A stretch of 64,000 bases of DNA from Burkholderia stagnalis (GCF_902830275.1 NZ_CADESW010000024.1:56214-120213), one strand, 5' to 3'. Shown: positions 34,285 through 44,133, counted from the stretch's first letter. The notes: generated by a model from the sequence alone, not told the origin. Numbers and translations are program-made.

Positions 34285-34746
34285 TCACGACCAGCCTTCG
34301 ATCCGCAGCCCGGTGGCGGCGGCCGCCTCGTCGCGCGACACCGCGCGCACCTGCTGGCCGAACGTCCACACATGCTGCTCGGGATCGCGCGCGCGATAGG
34401 TGCGGTCGCCCCAGAACTGGTCGGCCGGCGCCTGCAGGATCGCCGCGCCGGCCTGTCGCGCGCGCTCGCAATGCGCGTCGATGCCGTCGGCGAGCTGCAC
34501 GTGCACGCACTGCGTGTTCTTGCCGCCGACGCCCAGCGGGCTCGCGACGAAGTCGGCCCATTCGCCGCCGATCATCACGGTGCCGCCGTCGCAGCTCAGC
34601 TCGGCATGCGCGAGCTGGCCGTCCGGCGTGCTGACGACGACGCTGCGCACGAAGCCGAACGCGCGCTCGAGCCAGTCGAGCGCGGCCCATGGATCGCGGT
34701 AGAACACGGCGGCACTGACGGACGGACGGCGGCTGGGCGTGGTCAT
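34285..34746 (-). CDS. VOC/glyoxalase-fold protein
   Basis: 153 residues. A pair of beta-alpha-beta-beta-beta modules: AAVFYRDPWAALDWLERAFGF, VMIGGEWADF, then FWGDRTYRARDPEQHVWTFGQ. It resembles PhnB/'YdcJ-like' VOC proteins (glyoxalase, bleomycin resistance, dioxygenase superfamily). Metal residues are not clearly complete, so the reaction is unknown. 94 bases downstream of codA's start on the same strand; it could precede codA in one transcript. Confidence 0.8.
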   Translation of the reverse strand: MTTPSRRPSVSAAVFYRDPWAALDWLERAFGFVRSVVVSTPDGQLAHAELSCDGGTVMIGGEWADFVASPLGVGGKNTQCVHVQLADGIDAHCERARQAGAAILQAPADQFWGDRTYRARDPEQHVWTFGQQVRAVSRDEAAAATGLRIEGWS

Positions 34747-35058
34747 CTTCGGTCTCCGGCGCGAGGGAATGAAACGCCCATTCTCCGCGCGCGCGGCGCG
34801 CCGATCAACCGCCGCGCGGCCGTCCACCCCGTGTTGCGACGGCGCGACATCAGCAGGGCATTCGCGCCTCGGCCGCCGCGCGCGATTCCGCCCGTGCGGC
34901 CCGCCTGCGGCGCATGCGCCGCTGCATGTCGGTTTTGTGAAGCACTCTTGCGCGATCTGCAACGGAGCTGTCGCGCCGCCCTGCCGAAATCGCCGGGCGT
35001 GCGTCCCTATACTTGCGCCGAACTTTTTGTCCGCAGTCCCACACGCAGGAGCCTTTAC
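34747..35058. other. porin promoter region
   Basis: Lies between the divergent VOC and porin genes. TATACT at 35008-35013 is a good -10 box for the porin with a 46-base leader; no matching -35 was found. AGGAG at 35047-35051 is the porin ribosome site. The antisense frame through it is not coding. Confidence 0.45.
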
Positions 35059-36198
35059 GTGAAAAAAACCCTTGTCGCCGGCGCAGCTGTCGCCCTGTTC
35101 GCCCCGCTCGCGCACGCACAGAGCTCGGTCACGCTGTACGGCCTGATCGACGCCGGCATCGTCTACACCAACAACGCGAACGGCGCGTCGCTGTGGCGCC
35201 TGAACAGCGGCACGATCAACGGCAACCGTTTCGGCCTGCGCGGCACCGAGGATCTCGGCGGCGGCCTGAAGGCGCTGTTCGTGCTCGAGAACGGCTTCAA
35301 CGTCAACAACGGCGCGCTCGGCCAGGACGGCAAGCTGTTCGGCCGCCACGCGTACATCGGCCTGAGCCGGAACGGCTTCGGCACGGTGACGCTCGGCCGC
35401 CAGTACGACACGATGGTCGACTTCGTCGCACCGCTGTCGGCCACCGCCGGCGACTTCGGCGACGCGAGCTTCGCGCATCCGTTCGACAACGACAACCTGA
35501 ACCACTCGCTGCGCATCAACAACGCGGTCAAGTACACGAGCGACACGATCGCGGGCTTCAAGTTCGGCGCGATGTACGCGTTCTCGAACGCGACGAACTT
35601 CGGCGCGAACCGCGCGTACAGCGCCGCCGCGAGCTACACGAACGGCCCGCTGAAGCTGGCCGGCGCGTACCTGCAGATGAACGGCACGAAGGGCACGACG
35701 AGCGCGAGCCCGGGCGCGACGGACGCCGCCGAGGCGAAGGGCTTGAACCAGGGCGGCTGGTCGATCGGTTCGGATCGCATGCGTTCGTACGGCGGCGGCA
35801 TCAACTATGCGTTCGGCCCGGCCACCGTCGGCTTCGTGTACACGCGCTCGCAGTACGACAACACGGGCTCGTTCGGCTCGACCGGGCAAATCGCGTTCAA
35901 TAACTACGACGTGAACGTGCGCTATGCGGTGACGCAGGCCTTCAGCCTCGGCGCCGCGTACGTGTACACGGACGCCACCGTGTCGCGCCCGGACAGCAGG
36001 CACGGCACCGATCCGAAGTGGCACCAGGTCGACCTGCAGGCCGTCTACAAGCTGTCGCGCCGCACCGACGTGTATGCGGAAGCGATCTACCAGCACGCGT
36101 CCGGCCGCGGCTACCAGGCGTTCATCAACGGCTCGGGCGGCGCATCGAGCACGCCGAACCAGGTCGTCGGCACGATCGGCATGCGCACGCGCTTCTGA
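35059..36198 (+). CDS. trimeric outer-membrane porin (OmpC/Burkholderia type)
   Basis: 379 residues. GTG start with AGGAG eight bases before. Signal peptide MKKTLVAGAAVALFAPLAHA; the mature protein starts QSSVTLYGLIDAGI, the standard first strand of betaproteobacterial general porins. RFGLRGTEDLGGGLKALFVLE, GRHAYIGLSRNGFGTVTLGR and the terminal aromatic VGTIGMRTRF (needed for outer-membrane insertion) are present. It forms a water-filled channel for small solutes. A terminator follows at 36231. Confidence 0.95.
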   Translation: MKKTLVAGAAVALFAPLAHAQSSVTLYGLIDAGIVYTNNANGASLWRLNSGTINGNRFGLRGTEDLGGGLKALFVLENGFNVNNGALGQDGKLFGRHAYIGLSRNGFGTVTLGRQYDTMVDFVAPLSATAGDFGDASFAHPFDNDNLNHSLRINNAVKYTSDTIAGFKFGAMYAFSNATNFGANRAYSAAASYTNGPLKLAGAYLQMNGTKGTTSASPGATDAAEAKGLNQGGWSIGSDRMRSYGGGINYAFGPATVGFVYTRSQYDNTGSFGSTGQIAFNNYDVNVRYAVTQAFSLGAAYVYTDATVSRPDSRHGTDPKWHQVDLQAVYKLSRRTDVYAEAIYQHASGRGYQAFINGSGGASSTPNQVVGTIGMRTRF

Positions 36199-36230
36199 AC
36201 GCCGTCGCACGACGCGCCCGCCATACGACG

Positions 36231-36255
36231 AACCCGCCTGCGAAGGCGGGTTTTT
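36231..36255 (+). terminator. porin terminator
   Basis: AACCCGCC, six-base loop, GGCGGGTT then TTT: a perfect 8-bp stem with a T tract, 33 bases after the porin stop codon. Confidence 0.9.
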
Positions 36256-36418
36256 CGTTTGGCGCGTGCGCGCCGGGCGCCGCTTCAATGTTGCTCGTTC
36301 TGGAAGGCTGCCTGCCTGGAATCGGGGTTTTTGCGCGCGCCGCCGCTGCGTAGACTTCGGTCAACGGTTCGGATCACTCGCTAATTGCCGGACCGCATCG
36401 CATACCCAGGAGGAAATC

Positions 36419-36721
36419 GTGAAATCGCTCGTCGTCACCGCCGCCGCAGCCGCCGTGCTGCTCGCTTCGCCTGCCCTGTCGTTCGCGCAGTCGTCGTCGC
36501 ACGTCACGCGCGCGCAGGTGCTGCAGGAACTGTACGACCTCGAATCCGTCGGCTACAACCCGTCGACCGGCGACGCCGGCAACTATCCGGACGACATCAT
36601 GGCCGCGCAGGCGCGCCTCGACGCGAAGCGTCTCGCCGAGCACAAGGCCGCCACGGCCGCGTACGGCCCGGCCGGCACCCCGGCAGTGGAATCGGGCACG
36701 GCCGCGAAGCCGTCGCTGTAA
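36419..36721 (+). CDS. DUF4148 small exported protein
   Basis: 100 residues. GTG start with a perfect AGGAGG five bases upstream. Signal peptide to about 22 (LSFA), then THVTRAQVL-type DUF4148 signature QVLQELYDLESVGYNP...YPDDIMAAQARL. Same family and layout as the gene at 6463, including a TAGACT -10-like box (36351-36356). Periplasmic, function unknown. Confidence 0.88.
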   Translation: MKSLVVTAAAAAVLLASPALSFAQSSSHVTRAQVLQELYDLESVGYNPSTGDAGNYPDDIMAAQARLDAKRLAEHKAATAAYGPAGTPAVESGTAAKPSL

Positions 36722-36827
36722 GCACGAACGGCGCCGTGTGCATGCCCGTGGTCCGGGCATGCGCGCGGTGCGCGCGAGTCAATCGTTCCGGGGAATCGAC
36801 CCGCGACGCAGGCCATGACGCCACCCA

Positions 36828-37778
36828 TCACGCCGCCTGCTGCGGGCTCCGGTCGAGCGCCATCAGCATCTCAACGTCGCGCGCGATCATGCCCGGCACT
36901 TCCGCGCGCAGCATCTCTACCCAGGTCCGCACCTTCGCGTCGATGAAGCGGCGCGACGGATACAGCGCATAGACGTTCATCTTCTGCAGGATATGGTTCG
37001 GCAGCACGCGCACGAGCGAACCGTCGCGCAGCGCGTCGATCGCCGAATACAGCGGCAGCATCCCGATGCCGATGCCGTCGCGGATCGCGAGCGCGAGCGA
37101 CTCGGCGGTGTTGGTCTGCACCGGCCCCGTGACGTGGATCTGTTCGACGCCGCCCGGCCCTTCGAGCAGCCATTCGTGCGTCGGGAACGCCGGCGTGCAC
37201 AGGGTCAGGCACGCGTGCGCGCCGAGGTCCTGCGGCCGGGCCGGCGCGCCGTGCAGGCGTGCGTATTCTGGCGACGCGCACAGGATGCTGAACGTCGAGC
37301 CGAGCAGGTGCGACACGAGTTCCGAATCGGGCAGCGACGACGCGGTCACGACCGCCATGTCGCTCGTGCCGTCGAACAGGTCCGGCATCCGCTGCGACAG
37401 CGACAGCTCGATCGACACGTCGGGAAACTGCGCGTGATAGCGCGTGAGCGCGGGCAGCACGTAGTGATGGCCGACGCTCGCGAAGCTGTGCATGCGCAGC
37501 ACGCCGGCCGACCGCTCGTGCGCGCAGCTCGCTTCCTCTTCCGCGCGATCGACGTCGGCGAGGATCTGCCGGCAGCGCCGCAGATAGCTTTCGCCGGCGG
37601 AGGTCAGCGCGAGACGGCGCGTCGAGCGGTTCATCAGGCGGGTGCGCAGCCGCGCCTCGAGCTCCGACACCGCGCGCGACATCGCGCCCGTCGTCGAATT
37701 CAGCGATTGCGCGGCGGCGGTGAAACTGCCCGTCTCGACGACGCGCGTGAACACCCGCATGTTTTGAAGCGTATCCAT
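36828..37778 (-). CDS. LysR-family regulator
   Basis: 316 residues. N-terminal winged helix (MRVFTRVVETGSFTAAAQSLNSTTGAMSRAVSELEARL) and type-2 periplasmic-fold effector domain. The start is at ATG 37778; 16 more codons are open upstream. Divergent from the FUSC exporter gene at 37987, a classical regulator-efflux pair; the effector is probably an aromatic acid or a similar exported compound (inferred). Confidence 0.92.
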   Translation of the reverse strand: MDTLQNMRVFTRVVETGSFTAAAQSLNSTTGAMSRAVSELEARLRTRLMNRSTRRLALTSAGESYLRRCRQILADVDRAEEEASCAHERSAGVLRMHSFASVGHHYVLPALTRYHAQFPDVSIELSLSQRMPDLFDGTSDMAVVTASSLPDSELVSHLLGSTFSILCASPEYARLHGAPARPQDLGAHACLTLCTPAFPTHEWLLEGPGGVEQIHVTGPVQTNTAESLALAIRDGIGIGMLPLYSAIDALRDGSLVRVLPNHILQKMNVYALYPSRRFIDAKVRTWVEMLRAEVPGMIARDVEMLMALDRSPQQAA

Positions 37779-37986
37779 TACCGTGAACCCGTGAAGCCCC
37801 TGTGTAGGAGCGCTATTTTCCTCCACGGAATGCGATGCATTGTTACGCCGCCTGCAACTATCGTTTCCCCGGAGCTGCGTTAATGTGCGCGCGCCGCGCT
37901 CCTACAATCGGCGCCTCACCAGTCGAACGGGCGCGTTCGGCCAGGCCCGGGCGTCCCGCCTGGCGCGGGCCGCGCCCTCTCTTGCC

Positions 37987-40170
37987 ATGAAGCCACAACC
38001 TGCGATCGAGCCCCCTTCCGTCGGTATCCAGCGATGGGGACGACGGCTCGATCCGCTCGGCAAGACGGCGCGCGACTGGGCCGCGAGCGACGGGCTGATC
38101 TGGCTGCACCTCGCGAAAACCGTGTTCGCGGCGCTGCTCGCGATGGGCATCGCGATGCGGCTCGAGATGTCGCAGCCGCGCACCGCGATGACGACGGTGT
38201 TCGTGCTGATGCAGCCGCTGTCCGGGATGGTGTTCGCCAAAAGCTTCTACCGGGTGCTCGGCACGGCGGCCGGCCTCGTCGCCGCGCTGGCGCTCGGCGG
38301 CCTGTTCGCGCAGCAGCCCGAGCTCTACATGGCCGGCATCACGCTGTGGGTGGGCGGCTGCATCGCGCTCGCGGTGCGCAACCGCCACTTCCGCTGGTAC
38401 GGCTTCGTGCTGGCCGGCTACACGGCCGCGCTGATCGGGCTGCCCGCGGTGATGACTCCGCAGACGCTGTTCCAGTCCGCGCTGACGCGCGCCGCCGAGG
38501 TCGCGCTCGGCATCGTGTGCTCCGGCGTCGTCAGCGCGCTGGTGCTGCCGCTCAGCTCCGCGAAGGCGCTGATGCGATCGTTGAGCGCGCGCCACGCGAA
38601 GTTCGCCGCGTTCGCGGCCGGCGCGCTGGGCGGCGACGTCGAGCGCGGCGCGTTCGAACGCCAGTTCGCCGATTTCGTCGACGAGATCGTCGGCTTCGAG
38701 GCGAACCGCGCGTTCGCATCGTTCGAGGATCCGCACATCCGCGCCCGCAGCCGGCGCCTCGCGCGGCTGAACAGCGAATTCATGAACGCGTGCACGCGGC
38801 TGCATGCGCTGCACCAGCTCGTCAAGCGCCTGCGGGCGGGCCAAGCGGACGCCGTGCTCGCGGCGCTCGCGCCGCACGTCGACGCGCTCGCGCAACGGCT
38901 CGTCGCGCTGCGCGACGAACTGCGCCGCGGGCCCGCGCGCGCGACCGGCGCGCTACTGGACCTGCGCCGCTTCCATTCGGCGCTGCCGAAAGCCGCGCGG
39001 GCGTCGCGCCGCGACCTCGAGGACCATGCGGCCGGCGGCCTGCTCGACTACGACACCGCGATCGAGCTGATGTATCGCTTCGCGGGCGAGTTCATCGGCT
39101 ATGCGGATACCTACGCGTCGCTCGACGAGGACGACCATGCGTTCGAGCGTTCCGTCACGCACTACGCGGTGAAGACCAACGGCTTCTTCGTCGGCTTCAC
39201 GTTCCTGCGCACCGTGGTCGCGGTGGGCGCGACGAGCTGCTTCTGGATCGCGTCGGAATGGCCGAGCGGCGCGCTCGCCGTGATCGGCGCCGCGATTGCG
39301 TGCGCGCTCAGCTCGACGTCGCCGCGCGCGCCGAAATTCGTCGCGCAGATGGCCGTCGGCGCGGGGTTCGCGACGCTCGTCGGCTATCTGTTCCTGTGCT
39401 ACGTGTATCCGAACATCGACGGATTCCCGCTGCTGTGCGCGGTGCTCGCGCCGGTGCTCGGCTTCGGCGCGTTCCTCGCGATGCGGCCGGGCATGTCCGG
39501 CTACGGGATCGGCTTCGCGGTGTTCTTCTGCCTGCTCGCGGGCCCCGACAACGTGATCGCGTATACGCCCGAGGTGCTGATCAACAACGGCTTCGCGGTC
39601 GTCGTCGCGATGCTCGCGTGTGCCCTCGTGTTCGCGGTGGTGTTTCCAACCCACATGCCCTGGCTGACCGGACGCATCGCGCACGACCTGCGCCGCCAGG
39701 TGACGCTCGCGTGCGAAGGCGCGCCCGACGGGCTCGCGCAGCGCTTCCAGTCGAGCACGCACGACCTGATGGCGCAGCTGCGCACGCTGCTGGTCAGGCG
39801 CACGCGCCAGCATCGCGACGCGCTGCGCTGGATGCTCGCGACGCTCGAGGTCGGCCACGCGGTGATCGACCTGCGCGACGAGGTGCGCGCGTTCGCCGCA
39901 TCGAAGCCGCCGCAGGCGCTGCGCTGGACCGCGTCGATCGAGCCCGTGCTCGACACGCTGCCGCGCTTCTTCGACGACCCGACGCCCGCCCATCACGTGC
40001 GCACGCTGAAATCCGTGAACCTCGCGATCCGCACCGCGCAGCATGTGCTGATCGCATGGCATGCGGTGCCGGAAGAGCGCCGCCGCATGCAGCGCATCGT
40101 CGGCTGCCTGCACTTCGTGCGCAGCGCGCTGCTCGACAAGGATGCGCCGTTCAACCGGCATCGCCGTTGA
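37987..40170 (+). CDS. FUSC-family aromatic acid/efflux membrane protein
   Basis: 727 residues. Two sets of membrane spans (about 40-200 and 400-560), each followed by a long soluble helical region: the duplicated FUSC/AaeB/YccS layout. Motifs: PRTAMTTVFVLMQPLSGMVFAKSFYRVLGTAAGL and VGFTFLRTVVAVGATSCFWI. These proteins export p-hydroxybenzoate, fusaric acid and similar compounds, often with a membrane-fusion partner; none is encoded here. Probably controlled by the divergent LysR protein. Confidence 0.88.
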   Translation: MKPQPAIEPPSVGIQRWGRRLDPLGKTARDWAASDGLIWLHLAKTVFAALLAMGIAMRLEMSQPRTAMTTVFVLMQPLSGMVFAKSFYRVLGTAAGLVAALALGGLFAQQPELYMAGITLWVGGCIALAVRNRHFRWYGFVLAGYTAALIGLPAVMTPQTLFQSALTRAAEVALGIVCSGVVSALVLPLSSAKALMRSLSARHAKFAAFAAGALGGDVERGAFERQFADFVDEIVGFEANRAFASFEDPHIRARSRRLARLNSEFMNACTRLHALHQLVKRLRAGQADAVLAALAPHVDALAQRLVALRDELRRGPARATGALLDLRRFHSALPKAARASRRDLEDHAAGGLLDYDTAIELMYRFAGEFIGYADTYASLDEDDHAFERSVTHYAVKTNGFFVGFTFLRTVVAVGATSCFWIASEWPSGALAVIGAAIACALSSTSPRAPKFVAQMAVGAGFATLVGYLFLCYVYPNIDGFPLLCAVLAPVLGFGAFLAMRPGMSGYGIGFAVFFCLLAGPDNVIAYTPEVLINNGFAVVVAMLACALVFAVVFPTHMPWLTGRIAHDLRRQVTLACEGAPDGLAQRFQSSTHDLMAQLRTLLVRRTRQHRDALRWMLATLEVGHAVIDLRDEVRAFAASKPPQALRWTASIEPVLDTLPRFFDDPTPAHHVRTLKSVNLAIRTAQHVLIAWHAVPEERRRMQRIVGCLHFVRSALLDKDAPFNRHRR

Positions 40171-40226
40171 ACGCGCGAGCGCGGCATCCTTGTTCGGAAT
40201 GCAAATAAGCTCTCCCGGCACGGTGA

Positions 40227-40255
40227 TTAATCTCCAGGCAGTGCGAGCCTATAGT
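40227..40255 (+). promoter_or_regulatory. promoter for the small exported protein
   Basis: TTAATC, 17-base spacer, TATAGT; leader of about 40 bases to ATG 40301. The -10 box is good, the -35 is weak. Confidence 0.45.
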
Positions 40256-40300
40256 TGGGTCACTGCCAGCGAGACTGGCCCTCACCCAGGAGAAACCGAA

Positions 40301-40513
40301 ATGAAGCCGCTGCACCTCGCCCTCGTTGCCCTGTCGCTCACCGCCGCTGTCGCGCACGCGCAGCCGGCGCCGGCCGAGCAGGCGCCGCAACAGGCGAACC
40401 GCGCCGAAGCCGTGCAGGCCGCCGGCCGCGTCGACCACGCGCAATCGAAGAAGGACGACCCGAACGCCTGCGTCGGCCCGGTCAGCTTCTGCAACGTCTA
40501 CTTCGGCAGCTGA
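40301..40513 (+). CDS. small exported protein with two C-terminal Cys
   Basis: 70 residues. AGGAG nine bases before ATG 40301. Signal peptide MKPLHLALVALSLTAAVAHA, then an Ala/Gln-rich stretch and the end ACVGPVSFCNVYFGS, whose two Cys could form a disulfide. No known domain. It has its own promoter and stands between the FUSC and peptidase genes. Confidence 0.7.
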   Translation: MKPLHLALVALSLTAAVAHAQPAPAEQAPQQANRAEAVQAAGRVDHAQSKKDDPNACVGPVSFCNVYFGS

Positions 40514-40652
40514 GCATGACGCCGCGTCGCGACGGCCTTGCCCGCAGTGCCCGCATCGGGTGCGCGGGCGCGCGCCGGGGCGCCCGCTCACCCGAGCATC
40601 ACCTTCGCTCCCTTCGCTCGCGCCGCTTCGCCTGAACCGGCGCGCACGGCGT

Positions 40653-41762
40653 TTACGTCCCCCGCCCCGGCCGCCAGCCGACCTCGCGCAACGCATCCAG
40701 CAAGCGCGCCCCGCCCAGCCCTTCCACCCGCACGCCGCGCGATTCGACGTCGCCGCCCGCGACGAGCGCATTCACGATCGCTTCCTCCACCGCTTCCGCC
40801 GCCGCGACGAACAGCGCGGAAAGATGATCGTTGTTGACCATCTTCACGCTCGTCGTCGGTGCGCCCTTGCGTCCGTAGTCCGCCGCCGGCAGCCCGTGAT
40901 TGCCGGTCGCGAACGCCAGGAAGATGTCGCCGCTCGAATCCTCGGTGCCGCCGCCGACGCGCGCGAGCCCGACGCTCGCACGCTGCGCGAGGCGCGTGCA
41001 CTGATGCGGCAGCAGCGGCGCGTCGGTCGCGAGCGTGACGACGATCGAGCCCATGCCCGGCTCGCCCCGCGCGGCCGGCGCACGGAACGGCGAATGCGCG
41101 TGCCCGAGCACCTCGCCGACCGGATAGCCGGCCACGCGCAGCATGTCGCGCACGCCGTGGTTCGCCTGCACGAGCGCGCCGACCGTCCAGCCGCCCGCGT
41201 CCGCGCCCAGCACGCGCGACGCGGTGCCGATGCCGCCCTTGAACTCGTGGCAGATCATCCCCGTGCCGCCGCCGACGCCGCCTTCGGCGACCGGCCCCGA
41301 GCGCGCGGCGGCCTGCGCCTGCTGCACATGCGACGCCGTCACGTGCTGCCCCCAGATGTCGTTCAGCAGGCCGTCGAAGGTTTCCATCACGACCGGCATG
41401 CACCAGTACACGCGATCGCGCGCGGCATCGCGTTCGGCCGCGACCAGCGCGTCGCGCACGACGCCGACGCTGTGCGTGTTGGTGGTCGCGATCGGCGTGG
41501 TCAGCAGGCCGGCTTCGCGAATCCATTCGAGGCCCGTCGCGTCGCCGTTGCCGTTCAGCACGTGCACGCCGGCGAAGCACGGATCGTCGTGCGCGATGCC
41601 CGCGCGCGGCTCGATCACCGTCACGCCGGTGCGGATCGACGCGTCGCCGGCGTCGACGTTCAGCGTGCAGTGCCCGACCCGCACGCCCACGACGTCGGTG
41701 ATCGCGTTGAAGCGGCCCGGCGTGCCGAGCCCGATGCGGATGCCGAGATCCCTCGTGCGCAT
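40653..41762 (-). CDS. P1-family aminopeptidase (DmpA type)
   Basis: 369 residues. N-terminal-nucleophile peptidase of the DmpA/beta-aminopeptidase family, made as a precursor that cuts itself before the nucleophile Ser (GMGSIVVTLATDAPL). Also visible: NAITDVVGVRVGH, TGVTVIEPR and GGVGGGTGMICHEFKGGIG. These enzymes release N-terminal D- or beta-amino acids from peptides. It follows an amino acid permease gene by 39 bases, so the pair may take up and process unusual amino-acid derivatives. Confidence 0.9.
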   Translation of the reverse strand: MRTRDLGIRIGLGTPGRFNAITDVVGVRVGHCTLNVDAGDASIRTGVTVIEPRAGIAHDDPCFAGVHVLNGNGDATGLEWIREAGLLTTPIATTNTHSVGVVRDALVAAERDAARDRVYWCMPVVMETFDGLLNDIWGQHVTASHVQQAQAAARSGPVAEGGVGGGTGMICHEFKGGIGTASRVLGADAGGWTVGALVQANHGVRDMLRVAGYPVGEVLGHAHSPFRAPAARGEPGMGSIVVTLATDAPLLPHQCTRLAQRASVGLARVGGGTEDSSGDIFLAFATGNHGLPAADYGRKGAPTTSVKMVNNDHLSALFVAAAEAVEEAIVNALVAGGDVESRGVRVEGLGGARLLDALREVGWRPGRGT

Positions 41763-41801
41763 GATGCAAATCCTCCAGTAAGTAGTTCGTTCGATGGTCG
41801 G

Positions 41802-43208
41802 TCAGAGTGCGCGGAACGCGTCGCTGTGACGCGCCCACTTCACGTACATCGCGAGCGCGGCGACGAACAGCCCCGCGATGATGATCAGGTCGGTCGGCCT
41901 GGCCGACGACGACAACGTCGTATAGAGCGTATACGCGGCGCCGGCCACCGCGACGAGCGGCGTCACGGGCCACAGCGGCATCCGGTAATGATGCGCCACG
42001 TCGCGGCGCACGAAGCGGCTCGCGAGCGCGGCGAGGCCGACGACGAGATAGACGAGCAGCAGCAGGTCGACCGTGAACGCGGTCAGCTCGTCGAGGCTCG
42101 ACACGAACACGAGCCCGGCGGACGGCACCGCGAGCGCGAGCGTCGCGAGCCACGGCGACTGCAGGCGCGGGTGGATCGACGAGAACGCGCGATTGCACGC
42201 GCGCGGCCACAACGCATGGCGGCCGCTGCTGTACAGCAGGCGCCCCATCGTGATCACGATCGCGATGATCGCGTTGAACACCGACAGGAAGATCCCGCCG
42301 CTCACCACGCGCGACACGGCCGGATTGCTGAGCGCACCGACCACGTAGCCGATCGGATCGGCGCTCTTCGTCAGCTCGGTCAGCGACGGCGCGCCGAGCA
42401 CGATCGCGGTGAGCGGCACGAGCTCGACGACGAGGATCACCAGCAGCGAATAGATGACCGTCTTCGCGACGTTGCGGTTGCCGCCGCGCAGGTCTTCCGC
42501 GAGGAACACCGCGGAGCCGAAGCCGTTGTAGCAGAAGATCGCGGTGCCGATCGCCGGCACGATCGCGGCGGCCGCGGCCGGTATCAACACGCCGCCGCTC
42601 GCGACGACCGGATGAAGCAGCGCGTCGGCGCCGCGATGCGGCGCGCCGAAGCCGAGCCCCGCGATCAGCATCAGCACGCCGATCTCGACGACCAGGAACG
42701 CGCCCGTGATCCACGCGTTGGTCTTGATGTTGAGCATGCCGAGCACGTAGCTGAGCAGCACGATCGTCAGCGCGACCGGCTGGTTGCCGAAGTGCGTGCC
42801 GAGCGCGTTGTTCAGGTACGGCGCGGCGCCGCTCGCGAGCACCGCCGGAATGAACACGCTGACGGACAGCACCGCGATGAAGGTCAGGTAGCCGGGCAGC
42901 GTGCCGAACACGCGCTTGGCCATCACGTACTCGCCGCCCGCGCTGCGGTGCGCGGCGCTGAGCTCCGCATAGCAGAGCGCGAACGCGAACGCGAGCACGC
43001 CGCCGAGCAGAAACGACAGCACCGCGCCGCTGCCCGCCTGCTGGATCGCGAACGGCGCGATCACGAAGATCGAGCTCGCGGGCGTCACGCCCGACACGGT
43101 GATCATCACCACGTCGCGCACGCCGAGCGTCTGCGCGAGCGCGTGCGGCGCCTCCTCTGCTGCAGGCGCCGCTTGCATCGCGCCCGTCGATTCCGACATC
43201 ATCGCCAT
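41802..43208 (-). CDS. APC-superfamily amino acid permease
   Basis: 468 residues, about 12 spans. Motifs: LGVRDVVMITVSGVTPASSIFVIAPFAI and GGEYVMAKRVFGTLPGYLTF, resembling the eukaryotic-like or 'ethanolamine/GABA' APC subgroup. First gene of a two-gene unit with the DmpA peptidase. Divergent LuxR-type regulator at 43333. Substrate unknown. Confidence 0.87.
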   Translation of the reverse strand: MAMMSESTGAMQAAPAAEEAPHALAQTLGVRDVVMITVSGVTPASSIFVIAPFAIQQAGSGAVLSFLLGGVLAFAFALCYAELSAAHRSAGGEYVMAKRVFGTLPGYLTFIAVLSVSVFIPAVLASGAAPYLNNALGTHFGNQPVALTIVLLSYVLGMLNIKTNAWITGAFLVVEIGVLMLIAGLGFGAPHRGADALLHPVVASGGVLIPAAAAAIVPAIGTAIFCYNGFGSAVFLAEDLRGGNRNVAKTVIYSLLVILVVELVPLTAIVLGAPSLTELTKSADPIGYVVGALSNPAVSRVVSGGIFLSVFNAIIAIVITMGRLLYSSGRHALWPRACNRAFSSIHPRLQSPWLATLALAVPSAGLVFVSSLDELTAFTVDLLLLVYLVVGLAALASRFVRRDVAHHYRMPLWPVTPLVAVAGAAYTLYTTLSSSARPTDLIIIAGLFVAALAMYVKWARHSDAFRAL

Positions 43209-43332
43209 CTTGCTCTCCTATGCTGCGTTTTTTTGAACGCCCATACTCGGGGCCACCTGATTGCGTGGCAGTCTAGGAAGCCAATTTCGGCGCCGCTATT
43301 CCCCCTTCGTGTTACGCCCTTCCGGTGGTGGT

Positions 43333-44133
43333 ATGGATCGACTGTTTTCGGAAATCGCGATGCACCAGGCGCTCGGCCGCGCGATCGACCATCTCGGCCA
43401 GCCGCGGTTCTGGCGCTTCCTGGTGCTGCTGCTCAACGAGATGGTGCCGTTCGACAACGCGCTCGCGACCGCGATCGGCCGCGACGGCGTGCCGGTCGTG
43501 CTCGACGAGTACGACACCGGCGGCACGGATGCGCCGTCGCCGGTGCCGCTGTACCTGAACGGGCTCTATCTGCTCGACCCGTTTCTGCAGGCCGCGCACG
43601 ACGGGCTCGCGGACGGCTGTTACCGGCTCGAGGAAGTCGCGCCGGACCTGTTCCGGCAGAGCGAGTATTTCCAGAGCTATTTCCGCGATGCGGTGGGCGA
43701 GGACGAGATCCAGATCCTGTTGCGGCCGCAGCAGGGCCTGCTGCTGTCGCTGTCGCTCGGGGCCGCGGCACGCTTCGACGTCGAGCCGCTCGGCAAGCTG
43801 ACGGCCGCGCTGCCGTGGGTACTGGCGACGGTGCGCCAGCATTGGCGGCTGGCAGGCGACGCCGCGCGCGCGGCGCCCGACAGCGATCTCGGCGCGCGCG
43901 TCGAGCAGGCGCTCGCGCGGTTCGGCGCGGATCTGCTGACCGATCGCGAGATGTCGATCGCGCGGATGGTGCTGCGCGGCAATTCGTCGAAGGCGATCGC
44001 CGACAAGCTGGCGATTTCGCCGGAAACCGTGAAGGTGCACCGGCGGCATCTGTATACGAAGCTCGGGATTTCGTCGCAGCCGGAATTGTTTTCGCGGTTC
44101 ATCCAGGCGCTGGGGCGCGACGAGACGCCGTGA
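43333..44133 (+). CDS. LuxR-type helix-turn-helix regulator
   Basis: 266 residues. The last 65 carry the LuxR/FixJ DNA-binding domain: LTDREMSIARMVLRGNSSKAIADKLAISPETVKVHRRHLYTKLGI. The first 190 residues are a GAF/autoinducer-like sensory fold without the conserved acyl-homoserine-lactone residues I would expect, so quorum sensing is not implied. Divergent from the permease-peptidase unit, which it probably controls. Its 3' end overlaps the P450 gene by 35 bases on the opposite strand. Confidence 0.87.
   Translation: MDRLFSEIAMHQALGRAIDHLGQPRFWRFLVLLLNEMVPFDNALATAIGRDGVPVVLDEYDTGGTDAPSPVPLYLNGLYLLDPFLQAAHDGLADGCYRLEEVAPDLFRQSEYFQSYFRDAVGEDEIQILLRPQQGLLLSLSLGAAARFDVEPLGKLTAALPWVLATVRQHWRLAGDAARAAPDSDLGARVEQALARFGADLLTDREMSIARMVLRGNSSKAIADKLAISPETVKVHRRHLYTKLGISSQPELFSRFIQALGRDETP

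Noticed and set aside
34747..36288. N-terminal extension of the VOC gene across the whole porin gene
   Set aside because: The extension is antisense to the porin; the natural VOC start is ATG 34746.
43333..44133. Quorum-sensing LuxR receptor
   Set aside because: The N-terminal part lacks the expected conserved acyl-homoserine-lactone pocket residues and no synthase gene is nearby; kept only as a LuxR-type HTH regulator.
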